This document shows positions 1-7,593 of a DNA stretch of 64,000 bases, piece by piece. Positions within the stretch are counted from its first letter, which is position 1, and every line of letters begins with the position of its first letter. The notes under the pieces were generated by a model that was given only the letters and a program-made list of their open reading frames with translations, was not told the origin of the DNA and made no database searches. Position numbers and translations under genes: made by a program. The stretch is from Amorphus coralli DSM 19760. Its GTDB lineage: Bacteria > Pseudomonadota > Alphaproteobacteria > Rhizobiales > Amorphaceae. The stretch lies in contig NZ_KB894577.1 of the NCBI RefSeq assembly GCF_000374525.1, forward strand, positions 90,126 through 154,125, given 5' to 3'.

Positions 1-267
1 CTCGGCGAGCTTGTGGGCGATCACGTCCATCCGCCGCAGCACCATCATATCCATGTACTGGACGGCCACCGGCGCCTTGGCCCGGAAGACGGCGACCGGG
101 ATACGCGAGACGATGACGATGACGCTCTTGCAGTGGGGCGAGATGCGGTCCGGCGTCTGCGGCCAGCGCGGATCCGGCGGAAAGGCGTTGAGCGTCTTGG
201 CGCTCGCGATGCCGACGAGATCGGCCCCGAGGTCCTTGGCGAGCGCTTTGACGGCGGCGGAATCCAT
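1..267 (-). CDS. 4Fe-4S oxidoreductase-like protein, N-terminal fragment
   Basis: Only the first 89 codons are inside the window; the gene runs off the left edge. The visible N-terminus has the pattern LGADLVGIASAKTLNAFPPD followed by a hydrophobic strand (CKSVIVIVSRIPVAVF). This resembles the start of epoxyqueuosine-reductase and reductive-dehalogenase-like (Fe-S)-binding proteins, in which a cobalamin-fold domain precedes a 4Fe-4S ferredoxin domain. The ferredoxin cysteines would lie outside the window, so the assignment rests on the N-terminus alone. The ATG at 265-267 opens the frame. The gene is divergent from the AraC regulator at 506, and the 12-bp direct repeat at 346-376 lies between them. 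QueG itself is less likely than a paralogue of unknown substrate. Confidence 0.6.
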   Translation of the reverse strand, partial: MDSAAVKALAKDLGADLVGIASAKTLNAFPPDPRWPQTPDRISPHCKSVIVIVSRIPVAVFRAKAPVAVQYMDMMVLRRMDVIAHKLAE

Positions 268-345
268 GAACGGTCCTTCGCAGGGCCCGGGCCAGCGGCC
301 AGGCACAGACTGGAACCGTTATGATGTCCTTCGTTCGGCCGATCG

Positions 346-376
346 ACTAGCCCGATTGCGCCCTACTAGCCCGATT
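346..376. promoter_or_regulatory. Two direct copies of ACTAGCCCGATT, candidate AraC-type operator
   Basis: The exact 12-mer ACTAGCCCGATT occurs at 346-357 and again at 365-376, a 19-bp period, in the intergenic region between the Fe-S oxidoreductase-like gene and the AraC-family gene. AraC-family proteins commonly bind direct repeats spaced about two helical turns apart, so a role as their operator is a reasonable inference. No promoter hexamers could be fixed with confidence. Confidence 0.4.
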
Positions 377-505
377 CGGCATACTGCCTGAAATTGCTCC
401 AGACTGCCGATCCGCGCGGCGCATAGCGGCGGAAACCGCGGCATTTGACGCGCATTCTGCAAGCAGTACCGCAGACACAGACCAGTGCTTACCGGAGACC
501 AGACG

Positions 506-1510
506 ATGAAGCCCCCGACGCCGGTCCCGAATCCGCCCCTCCCCTTCGAGGCGCCGGAGACCACGGAAGGCGCCTCCGCCGGCCTCGCCAAGCGGCACGT
601 TGCGCGCTTCTTCCGCACGCACGAGATCGCCACCGCCCAGGAGCTTCCGGGCTTTCGCCACAGCCACGCAAGCGTCGGCTCCCTGTCGCTCAACCATCTG
701 ACCTACGGTGCCGAGACGCTCATCGGCATGCCACCGCTGCGCGACTTCTACCTGCTGCAGTGGACGCTGGCGGGAACGGCGACCTACCGCCACGCCGAAG
801 GGCAGGACCGCGCCGGACCGGGCGACCTGTTCGTCGTCAATCCGGACCGGCGTCATGAGAAGACCTGGGATGCCGAGTGCGTCCAGCTCATCGTGCGCAT
901 AGACCGTGCGCTTCTCGATGCAGCGCTCGGCGACTGGGGCGCGGACGGGAACCATCCCATCGAAGCGGTTCTCTTCACCGGCGGACCAGCAAACGAAACG
1001 ACGCGGACGGCGAGCCTGTTTTCCTTCCTGCGGGCGCTGGCCTCCGACGCCCGCGAAGGCGCCGGCTGGGCGCACCCGCGGCTTGCCGAGCGCGCCGGGT
1101 CGGTGCTGGCGGAACTGATGCTGACGGCGCTGGAACACACGGCCGGCGAACGGATCGAGCGGGACGATGCCGCGCGCCCGGCGGCGCTTGCCCGGGCGGA
1201 AGACTACATCAAGGTCCATGCGCGCGAAGCGTTGCGCCTCGACGACATCGCCGAAGCCGCTGGCGTCCGGCCGCGCACGCTGCACAAGGCGTTTCGTCAT
1301 CACTTGGGACTGACCCCGATCGCCTATGTGCGACACGTGCGGCTGGAGCTCGCCCGCCGCGACCTGATGGAAGCGGCACAGACGGGACGCACCGTTACCG
1401 AGGTCGCGACGGCCTGCGGCTTCGATCATCTCAGCAAGTTCGCGGGGAGCTACAGGCAGCGCTATGGCGAAAGCCCGTCACAGACCCTGCGGCGCTATCG
1501 GCCGGAGTGA
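506..1510 (+). CDS. AraC-family transcriptional regulator
   Basis: The 334-residue protein has an N-terminal cupin-like ligand-binding domain (AraC_binding_2 type, about residues 30-200) with the segment LQWTLAGTATYRHAEG. It ends in a double helix-turn-helix DNA-binding domain (about 225-330) containing LRLDDIAEAAGVRPRTLHKAF and VTEVATACGFDHLSKFAGSY, the classic two-helix AraC signature. An in-frame GTG lies at 485, but the ATG at 506 has a GGAGA-like ribosome site just upstream and was chosen. It faces away from the Fe-S oxidoreductase-like gene, with a direct repeat between the two, so it may regulate that neighbour and itself. The inducer cannot be inferred. Confidence 0.85.
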   Translation: MKPPTPVPNPPLPFEAPETTEGASAGLAKRHVARFFRTHEIATAQELPGFRHSHASVGSLSLNHLTYGAETLIGMPPLRDFYLLQWTLAGTATYRHAEGQDRAGPGDLFVVNPDRRHEKTWDAECVQLIVRIDRALLDAALGDWGADGNHPIEAVLFTGGPANETTRTASLFSFLRALASDAREGAGWAHPRLAERAGSVLAELMLTALEHTAGERIERDDAARPAALARAEDYIKVHAREALRLDDIAEAAGVRPRTLHKAFRHHLGLTPIAYVRHVRLELARRDLMEAAQTGRTVTEVATACGFDHLSKFAGSYRQRYGESPSQTLRRYRPE

Positions 1511-1661
1511 AGCGCGCCGGCCGGCCGTGGATTCTCCGGGCCCTCTCATCTGCCGCCACCGACACCACCCCAACGGAACGACGCCGCTTCCGGTTGACGA
1601 GCATCAGTGCACAACTCATGATAGCATACAGCTCGAAGATGCACTTATGGGGAGAAGGGCC

Positions 1662-2576
1662 ATGTTCACGATCCGCACGCTGTCGGACGGTGATTTTCTG
1701 TATGCGAGCGGGCGGCGCGTCGACTATCGGCCCTCGCCGCACAAATATGCCGGCTTCCCCGCCCAGGCGCGGCGCCTGCTGGTCATCCATTATACGGCCG
1801 GGCGAGAAGCATCAGGCGCCGCGAACTGGTTCGCGAACCCGTCGTCCGGGGTTTCCGCTCACGTCACGATCGGGAGAAGCGGCGAAGTCATCCAGAGTGT
1901 GCCGTTCTCCGATCGCGCCTGGCACGCCGGCAAGAGCCGATGGCGGGTCCGGAATGACAGGCTGACGTCGCTGAACCGCCACGCGATCGGAATCGAGATC
2001 GCCAATGCGGGCGCGTGCCGAAAGACGGAGGCGGGCCATTGGAAGAACGGGCTTGGTGTCCTCGTGCCTTCGGACGAGATCGTGGTCGCCCCGCATAAGA
2101 ACGGCAGCATCTACTTCAACGCGAATCCCGCACACGGCGTCACTGCCGGCTCAGTCGCAACACCGGGATGGGCCACCTATACCGAGCAGCAGATGCAGGT
2201 TGCGGAAAAGCTGGCGACCTTCCTGGTCGGCCACTACGGGCTCGAGGACGTAGTGGGACATGACGACATCAGCCCCGGACGCAAGTCCGACCCAGGGCCC
2301 CTGTTCCAGACCGAGAGTTTCCGAGATCGGGTGTTCGGCGAGGGGGATGAAGGAGACGACACGTGGAAAGTACGTGACGGCACGCCCGGCGGCCTGGCCA
2401 TCCGTGTCGGTCCCGGCAAGGACCACGAAAAGGTTCAGGACGACAATCTCGCACCCGGGACTGTGGTCGAGGTCAATCAGACCGAGGGCCGCTGGTGGTA
2501 CGTAACCGTACTCGACGCGAACGGGGATGACGAAGCCGATGGCTGGGTCTACAGCCGCTATCTCGAGCGGGCTTGA
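1662..2576 (+). CDS. N-acetylmuramoyl-L-alanine amidase (AmpD type) with C-terminal SH3 domain
   Basis: The 304-residue protein begins with an Amidase_2 domain. Zinc ligands are visible as the His of LLVIHYTA and the His and Asp of GHDDISPGRKSDPGP, and the catalytic Glu lies in GIEIAN. This pattern is close to AmpD and phage-type amidases, which cleave the muramyl-L-alanine bond of peptidoglycan. Residues from about 235 form a bacterial SH3 domain (WKVRDGTPGGLAIRVGPG to the C-terminus) that probably binds cell wall. There is no evident signal peptide, which is unusual for a wall-binding enzyme. The ATG at 1662 follows a strong GGAGAAGG ribosome site. An upstream in-frame extension exists but lacks such a site. 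No phage genes are nearby. Confidence 0.85.
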   Translation: MFTIRTLSDGDFLYASGRRVDYRPSPHKYAGFPAQARRLLVIHYTAGREASGAANWFANPSSGVSAHVTIGRSGEVIQSVPFSDRAWHAGKSRWRVRNDRLTSLNRHAIGIEIANAGACRKTEAGHWKNGLGVLVPSDEIVVAPHKNGSIYFNANPAHGVTAGSVATPGWATYTEQQMQVAEKLATFLVGHYGLEDVVGHDDISPGRKSDPGPLFQTESFRDRVFGEGDEGDDTWKVRDGTPGGLAIRVGPGKDHEKVQDDNLAPGTVVEVNQTEGRWWYVTVLDANGDDEADGWVYSRYLERA

Positions 2577-2599
2577 GGCAGTCTCAGAGGCCCGCGCTT

Positions 2600-2866
2600 A
2601 GCCTGAAGCGTGAACCGGTTCCCACATTTCGGGCCTGTGGGTCTCTGCCGGGCATAGGCTGGGTCCGAAAACCGGTTCCCACTTTTCGGGCCTATCGGCA
2701 TTTGCCGGGCATAGGCTTGTCCGAAAACCGGTTCCCACTTTTCGGGCCTATCGGCATTTGCCGGGCATAGGTTGAGTCCGAAAGCCGGTTCCCACTTTTC
2801 GGGCCTATTGGTCTCTGCCGGGCATAGGCTGGGTCCGAAAACCGGTTCCCACTTTTCGGGCCTATG
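2600..2866. repeat. Five-copy 56-57 bp tandem repeat with two hairpins per unit
   Basis: The core CCGGTTCCCAC(A/T)TTTCGGGCCT starts at 2615, 2672, 2728, 2785 and 2842, a period of 56-57 bp. Within a unit, CCGAAAA pairs with TTTTCGG around the CCGGTTCCCAC centre. A second hairpin forms from GCCTAT-CGGCA-TT-TGCCG-GGC-ATAGGC. Single copies of the motif around ACCGGTTCCCACTTTTCGG are, from memory, common intergenic elements in Hyphomicrobiales; a tandem array is less usual. The array fills the space between the convergent amidase and fpr genes and ends at the fpr stop codon, so it may act as a bidirectional terminator. Confidence 0.9.
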
Positions 2867-2867
2867 C

Positions 2868-3641
2868 CTACTTCTCCACGAACGCCTTCTCGATGACGAA
2901 CTGGCCGGGATTGGCGTTGGAGCCTTCCTCGAAGCCGCGCGTCTCCAGAAGCGTGCTGCAGTCGGCCAGCATGCCGGGGCTGCCGCAGAGCATGACCCGG
3001 TCGGTTTCCGGCGAGATGGCCGGGAGGCCGAGGTCATCCGCCAGCTTGCCGGTTTCCACCAGCTCGGTGATGCGGCCGCGGTGCTTGAAGGGCTCGCGGG
3101 TCACGGTCGGATAGTAGAGGAGCTTCTCGCGGGCATATTCGCCCATCAGCTCGTTCTGCATCAGCTCGGCCACGATCTTCTCGCCGTAGCCGAGTTCCCG
3201 AACCTGGCGACAGCCGTGGACCAGAACGACCTTCTCGAAGCGCTCGTAAGCTTCCGGATCCTTGATGACCGAAAGGAACGGCGCCAGGCCGGTACCCGTG
3301 CCGAAGAGGTAAAGCGTCTTGCCCGGCAGGAGCGCGTGCTGGACGAGCGTGCCCGTCGCCTTCTCGCCGACGAGGATGGTGTCGCCCTGGTTGATGTGCT
3401 GCAGGCGCGAAGTCAGCGGCCCGTTCGGCACCTTGATGGAGAAGAAGGACAGCTCCTCCTCGTAGTTGGCGCTGGCCATCGAATAGGCCCGCAGGAGCGG
3501 TTTGCCGTCGACCCGCATGCCGATCATCGTGAACTGGCCGTTGTCGAAGCGGAACGTCGGGCTGCGAGTCGTCGTGAAGGAGAACAGCGAATCCGTCCAA
3601 TGGGTGACGGAGAGGACGCGTTCCTCGTTGATGGCCGCCAT
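2868..3641 (-). CDS. fpr: Ferredoxin--NADP(+) reductase
   Basis: The 257-residue protein is the bacterial subclass of plant-type ferredoxin-NADP reductase. It has an FAD-binding barrel with RAYSMAS (residues 51-57), the pyrophosphate-binding GTGTGLAPF motif of the NADP domain, the segment VMLCGSPGML, and the C-terminal FVEK that stacks near the flavin in this family. Cytoplasmic electron transfer between NADPH and ferredoxin or flavodoxin is the expected role, often for oxidative stress defence and Fe-S or heme metabolism. The gene stands alone. Its 3' end abuts the tandem repeat array, and about 430 bp without genes lie upstream. Confidence 0.95.
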   Translation of the reverse strand: MAAINEERVLSVTHWTDSLFSFTTTRSPTFRFDNGQFTMIGMRVDGKPLLRAYSMASANYEEELSFFSIKVPNGPLTSRLQHINQGDTILVGEKATGTLVQHALLPGKTLYLFGTGTGLAPFLSVIKDPEAYERFEKVVLVHGCRQVRELGYGEKIVAELMQNELMGEYAREKLLYYPTVTREPFKHRGRITELVETGKLADDLGLPAISPETDRVMLCGSPGMLADCSTLLETRGFEEGSNANPGQFVIEKAFVEK

Positions 3642-4070
3642 TCTCGTCTCTCCTCGGTCGTCGACGCGCCGGGGCCGCGCCGCCGGGCTCAGTCCATGTG
3701 GTCAGATCGATCGCGGGTTTTGCACGGCGCGTTCGCCGTCCGCGTGCCCGTGAAAAGGCAGGTGCAAGCCAGCACCGTGGCGACGTTGTAGTCGCTCAAT
3801 GCCGCCCGTGAAAGACAAGTCTTGCTCGCGGACACCTGTCAGGAAGGTAAGATCTTTCCCTCGACGCGCAAACCCTGGCGCCGAATTGGCGCGTTCGCCA
3901 TGACACACATCAAGCACTGTTTGAGCGGCCAAGGAAGCTCAGCGCCGTGCGGCCAGTCCGCAGCGACCGGGCGATATCGGGAGCCGAAGCCTCGGACGAC
4001 GCAAGGCGAAGACCCGGCCTTACGCCCTCTCAGCCGAAGCTGGCAGGTCCAGTGCGCGTCAGGGAACGGT
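3642..4070. other. Intergenic region without a recognisable gene
   Basis: About 430 bp separate the fpr start from the tRNA-Ala gene. Reading frames here lack ribosome sites and look like chance open frames of GC-rich DNA. The region must contain the fpr promoter, but no convincing hexamers or operator were seen. Confidence 0.5.
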
Positions 4071-4146
4071 TGGTGGAGCCGAGGGGAATCGAACCCCTGA
4101 CCTCTGCAGTGCGATTGCAGCGCTCTCCCATCTGAGCTACGGCCCC
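4071..4146 (-). tRNA. tRNA-Ala (anticodon CGC)
   Basis: On the reverse strand the sequence folds as a full cloverleaf: acceptor GGGGCCG/CGGCTCC, D-stem GCTC/GAGC, anticodon stem CTGCA/TGCAG with loop ATCGCAC, and T-arm AGGGG-TTCGAAT-CCCCT. The CCA end is encoded at 4071-4073. The anticodon CGC reads GCG alanine codons, and the acceptor carries the G3-U70 wobble pair that is the alanine identity element, which confirms the assignment. Confidence 0.97.
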
Positions 4147-4352
4147 GGGGCTTGCCGCGGCGGCAGGCGCCTGCGGAAAGCTCGCCGGATGTAGGGTGCG
4201 CCGGCACCGGCTGTCAAGGCACTTCGCGGCGCCATCCCCCGACGACCGCCGGAACCCGCGTCACCAGCCGGCCGCATGAGCGCACGGCGCCACCGCCAGC
4301 CTGCCGGTTCACTTGGCGGACGCAGCGTCCGGCGCGGCAATCGTCCCGCGAG

Positions 4353-5330
4353 TCAGTAGACGCGATGGCGGATTTCTCCGCCAGCCACTGCGGCCGACGC
4401 GTTCTCCCAGGCCGTCCGGAACAAGGTTGCCCAGGCCTGGCGGGTCACGCCGGCGATATGAGGCGTGAGCAGCAAGCGCTGCGCGGCCTCTTCGCCCAGC
4501 GCGATCAACGGGTTGGTCGCTGCCGGCGGCTCCTCGGAATACACGTCCACCGCAGCCCCCGCCAGCCGGCCGGCGGTGAGCGTCTCCGCCAGGGCGTCCT
4601 CGTCGACGATGCCGCCGCGCGAGGCGTGGATCAGCACGGCTTCCGGCTTCATCAGCGCCAGCTCGGCCGCGCCGATCAGCCCCTTCGTGGCCGGAATGAG
4701 TGGCACGTGCAGGGTCACGATGTCGGCGGTCGACAAGAGCGTCTGCAGGTCGACGCCCTCCGCCCCCAGCTCGGTGGCGGCCTGCGGATCGCGAGGCGCG
4801 GGATCAAAATAGACGATGCGCGAGCCCATCCGCCGGAAGCCCCGGGCAACATCGAGCCCGATGGTGCCGAGCCCGACGACGCCGACGGTCATGTCCTCCA
4901 GTCCCGGCGGCAACGCCTTCACCAGCGCACCCCGATGGGCGGCGTAGTCGCCGGCGCGGATGGCGGCATTCGATTCGCCGAAGCGACGCAGCAGGACCAG
5001 CGCGGTCGAGATGGCGTACTCGGCGATCGCGGCGTTGCTGCCGCCGGGCACATTGGCAACCGCGATGCCCAGTGCCTCCATGGCCGGCCGATCGAGCCGG
5101 TCGACGCCGGCACCGGTGACCTGGACGAGGCGCACCGCGCTGCCCTCAAACAGGGAGGCCGGCAGCGCAGGGCCGACGGCCGGGATCACCACGGCCCTCG
5201 CCGTGCGCAAGAGGAGCGGCAGGTCGTCCGCGTCGGGTGCGCGGTAGGCGACCGCGAGATCGCCAGGCGCCGCCACGCCCACCTTCTGAAAGTCGGCTTC
5301 CGGTCTCAGGCAGATGACGTCGCAGCTCAT
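4353..5330 (-). CDS. D-isomer-specific 2-hydroxyacid dehydrogenase
   Basis: The 325-residue protein has the full fold of this NAD(P)-dependent family: nucleotide-binding GLGTIG at residues 153-158, catalytic Arg238 in ASRGGIVDE, Glu266/267 in YSEEPPA and His291 in TPHIAGVT. These enzymes reduce 2-keto acids or oxidise D-2-hydroxyacids in the cytoplasm. It lies just downstream of the GntR regulator on the same strand, but its own upstream region contains a copy of the operator-like sequence also found on the other side of the regulator gene (5431-5446). It is therefore probably part of the same regulon. Phosphoglycerate or glyoxylate/hydroxypyruvate-type substrates are possible but not determinable. 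Confidence 0.88.
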   Translation of the reverse strand: MSCDVICLRPEADFQKVGVAAPGDLAVAYRAPDADDLPLLLRTARAVVIPAVGPALPASLFEGSAVRLVQVTGAGVDRLDRPAMEALGIAVANVPGGSNAAIAEYAISTALVLLRRFGESNAAIRAGDYAAHRGALVKALPPGLEDMTVGVVGLGTIGLDVARGFRRMGSRIVYFDPAPRDPQAATELGAEGVDLQTLLSTADIVTLHVPLIPATKGLIGAAELALMKPEAVLIHASRGGIVDEDALAETLTAGRLAGAAVDVYSEEPPAATNPLIALGEEAAQRLLLTPHIAGVTRQAWATLFRTAWENASAAVAGGEIRHRVY

Positions 5331-5430
5331 GATACAGCCCCTCGGTTTCCGGGCGCCGCTCTCCGGCGGCGGACCGGCACGCGTTCCTCCGTCGCCGGCG
5401 GTTCCCGGCCGGGACCCGCAGACGATGCTC

Positions 5431-5446
5431 GTATGACCGTATTATG
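5431..5446 (+). promoter_or_regulatory. Candidate GntR operator, site 1
   Basis: GTATGACCGTATTATG lies upstream of the hydroxyacid dehydrogenase gene and matches 14 of 16 bases of site 2 (reverse strand of 6249-6264). The shared pattern GTATNACNGTATTATG has the AC-N-GT centre expected of FadR-subfamily operators. On the reverse strand it overlaps a CATAAT sequence that could be the dehydrogenase -10 element, which fits repression. Confidence 0.6.
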
Positions 5447-5538
5447 ATCATTGACGCGCAACCGCAACGGGGACGCGCGGACTCCGAAGATATGCGGGCC
5501 ATGTCGCCCCTTCCGGCCCGTCCCGGACGCTGGCTGCC

Positions 5539-6219
5539 TCAGCCCAACAGTCGCCGGACCTCGTCCGCCGCCTGCTGGGTCTCCACCCGCATTCGGGTTT
5601 CGGCAGCGTCGGCGTCGCGCTCGCGGATGGCGGCGAGAACGGCGTGCAGATTGTGGATCGTCTCTTCCGAGCGCCCTTCCCGGCGATCGGCGTGGCTAAG
5701 GCCGAGGGCGCGCCAGCGCCAGATGCGGGCATGCAGCGTTCCGAGCATCTGGGCCAGGGTCTCCGACCCCGCCCCGTCGGTCATGATCTGGTAGAACGCG
5801 TTCTTCGACTGGAGGATCTCCTCCGCGTCGCCCCGTGCATAGGCCTTTTCCACCGCTTCGAGTTCTGCGGCGAGCTTCGCCACGTCGGCATCGGCGGCGT
5901 TCTCGGCGAACAGCCGGGCGGCGAAGCCTTCCAGTACCGAGCGCATTCTGTAGAGGTCGTTGGCCTCCTCCTTGGTCAGTTCACGTACGATGGGGCCGCG
6001 ATTGGCCACCAGCGCGACCAGCCCTTCGGTTTCCAGCTGCCTGAGCGCCTCACGGATCACCGTCCGTGAAACGTTCATCATCGCCATGAGCTCGCGCTCG
6101 GTAAGCCGCTGACCGGGCTTCAGACGCCCGGAAATGATGGCCTGTCGAAGCCCGTCGAACACCTGGCGCCTGAGCGGGGCCACGGTCTTCACGATCTCGA
6201 ACGAGTCCTCAACCGCCAC
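5539..6219 (-). CDS. FadR-subfamily GntR transcriptional regulator
   Basis: The 226-residue protein has an N-terminal winged helix (about residues 10-75) with LRQAIISGRLKPGQRLTERE and NVSRTVIREALRQLETEGLV, typical of GntR proteins. An all-helical FCD effector domain follows (about 85-220), including YRMRSVLEGFAARLFAE. Such regulators usually release DNA on binding a small carboxylate. The GTG at 6219 was chosen because GGAGG lies six bases upstream; a TTG further out at 6246 lacks a site. It is divergent from the Gfo/Idh/MocA operon and upstream of the hydroxyacid dehydrogenase. Paired operator candidates sit on both sides of the gene. Confidence 0.92.
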   Translation of the reverse strand: MAVEDSFEIVKTVAPLRRQVFDGLRQAIISGRLKPGQRLTERELMAMMNVSRTVIREALRQLETEGLVALVANRGPIVRELTKEEANDLYRMRSVLEGFAARLFAENAADADVAKLAAELEAVEKAYARGDAEEILQSKNAFYQIMTDGAGSETLAQMLGTLHARIWRWRALGLSHADRREGRSEETIHNLHAVLAAIRERDADAAETRMRVETQQAADEVRRLLG

Positions 6220-6239
6220 AACGCACCTCCATCGGCTGG

Positions 6240-6267
6240 TTGACAATCCATAATACCGTAATACTAT
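6240..6267 (+). promoter_or_regulatory. Sigma-70 type promoter of the Gfo/Idh/MocA operon
   Basis: A perfect TTGACA at 6240-6245 is followed after 16 bp by TACTAT at 6262-6267. The operator candidate 6249-6264 fills the spacer, so bound regulator would block RNA polymerase. The first start codon downstream is at 6423. Confidence 0.55.
6249..6264 (-). promoter_or_regulatory. Candidate GntR operator, site 2
   Basis: On the reverse strand this reads GTATTACGGTATTATG, differing at two positions from site 1 at 5431-5446. It sits between the -35 and -10 elements of the operon promoter and about 30 bp upstream of the regulator's own start, so it could serve both divergent genes. Confidence 0.65.
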
Positions 6268-6422
6268 ATGTCGCGATTACGGAATGAAGCTGACTGCATC
6301 CTGTAGCCCGGACCAACCGCAGGCTCCAGAAAATGATGCCGGCTTTGAAGAAGGCCGCGACAACGGCCACCGCGGGCGACCGGCGCAGACCGGTGTTCGC
6401 CACTGCAAACGGGGAGCAGGAA

Positions 6423-7511
6423 ATGACGTCCAAGCCGGTAAAAATCGGAATCATCGGGCTCGGCCGCTGGGCCAAGGTGCTCACGCGCGCCGCGCAGACA
6501 AGCGACAAGTTCGAGATCGTCGCAGGCCACAGCCGATCGGAGGAAAAGCGCGCCGCCTACGAGGCCGATTTCGGCATCGCCACGGTCGCCACGCTGGAGG
6601 AGCTGCTCGCCAACCCCGAGATCAAGGGCTGCATCCTGACGGTCCCGAACGAGCAGCATCTGCCGGTGGCGGAGCAGGTCGCGGCGGCCGGCAAGCACGT
6701 CTACACCGAGAAGCCGATCGCCAACACGCTCACCAACGGGCTCAAGATGCATGAGCTTCAGGAGCGCCACGGCGTCTGCCTGATGGTCGGCCACAGCGCC
6801 CGGCTGCTGAAGGGCACGCGCCTGATCAAGGCCGCCATCGACGCCGGCGAACTCGGCCGCGTCGCCTTCATGGAGGCCAACTTCTCCAACGAGCGCGCGC
6901 TGGAGCTGACGCCCTCGACCTGGCGCTGGTACCGCGACAAAGCTCCCGGCGGCCCGCTCTCGCAGCTCGGCATCCACCAGTTCGACGCCCTGCACTATCT
7001 CGGCGGCGACATCTCCGAGGTCTCGTCCATCGCCTCCAAGCTGTCGCCGGTGGGCGCCGAGGTGGACGACCAGTCGATGACGCTGATGAAGTTCGCCGAC
7101 GGCAAGGTTGCCTATGTCGGCTGCTGCTGGACCTCGCCGGGCATCTACTCGATCCGGGTGTTCGGTTCGAAGGGGCTGATGCACTACGAGCTCGACTTCG
7201 GCCACTGGGACGACCCGTCGAACCTGCACCTGACCTCGACGCTCTACATCCAGCGCGGCAAGGACGGGTACGGCAAGCGCGAGGAGATCAAGCTGCCGCA
7301 GGCCAACATGTTCGTCGACGAGCTGGAGATGTTCGCCGAGGTCTGCAGCACCGGGCAGATCAAGGAGCTGTCCGCCTCCGACGGCAACGTGGCGCTGGCC
7401 GTGGTCTATGCCGCGCTGCGCTCCGTCGATCGCAACGGCGCCCTGGTGCCGCTGTCGGAGGTGATCGACGAAGCCCGGGCCGATGTCGCCGCCGAGCGCA
7501 ACGCCGCCTGA
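6423..7511 (+). CDS. Gfo/Idh/MocA-family NAD(P)-dependent oxidoreductase
   Basis: The 362-residue protein shows the family plan: an N-terminal Rossmann fold with IGIIGLGRWAK, the EKPIA motif that carries the conserved catalytic lysine, and a C-terminal alpha/beta domain with GGPLSQLGIHQFDALHYLGG supplying the catalytic histidine. Members oxidise sugars, inositols and related polyols or reduce their keto forms. The ATG at 6423 follows GGGAGCAGGA and begins MTSKPVKIG, a typical family start. It is the first gene of a forward operon with a creatininase homologue, a cupin, a CobW GTPase and an LVIVD protein, under the GntR-controlled promoter. Substrate unknown. Confidence 0.9.
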   Translation: MTSKPVKIGIIGLGRWAKVLTRAAQTSDKFEIVAGHSRSEEKRAAYEADFGIATVATLEELLANPEIKGCILTVPNEQHLPVAEQVAAAGKHVYTEKPIANTLTNGLKMHELQERHGVCLMVGHSARLLKGTRLIKAAIDAGELGRVAFMEANFSNERALELTPSTWRWYRDKAPGGPLSQLGIHQFDALHYLGGDISEVSSIASKLSPVGAEVDDQSMTLMKFADGKVAYVGCCWTSPGIYSIRVFGSKGLMHYELDFGHWDDPSNLHLTSTLYIQRGKDGYGKREEIKLPQANMFVDELEMFAEVCSTGQIKELSASDGNVALAVVYAALRSVDRNGALVPLSEVIDEARADVAAERNAA

Positions 7512-7527
7512 CCAACCGTCACCCGAG

Positions 7528-7565
7528 GCCGGTGGACGGCGGAGTACTCCGTCCCGTCCACCGGC
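7528..7565 (+). repeat. Intercistronic hairpin with palindromic loop
   Basis: GCCGGTGGACGG (7528-7539) and CCGTCCACCGGC (7554-7565) are perfect 12-bp arms. Between them lies CGGAGTACTCCG, itself a perfect 12-bp palindrome, plus two bases. There is no T-run, so it is more likely an RNA processing or stability element than a classical terminator between the oxidoreductase and creatininase genes. Confidence 0.75.
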
Positions 7566-7593
7566 TCCGGCTCTCCGGGAGCTAAAGATCATC

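Noticed and set aside
2600..2866. Possible CRISPR array
   Set aside because: The units are contiguous 56-57 bp copies with related, not unique, intervening sequence, and no cas gene is near.
4152..5447. A 431-codon forward open frame over the hydroxyacid dehydrogenase
   Set aside because: Arg/Gly/Gln-rich without family motifs, and the opposite strand encodes an intact dehydrogenase with all catalytic residues.
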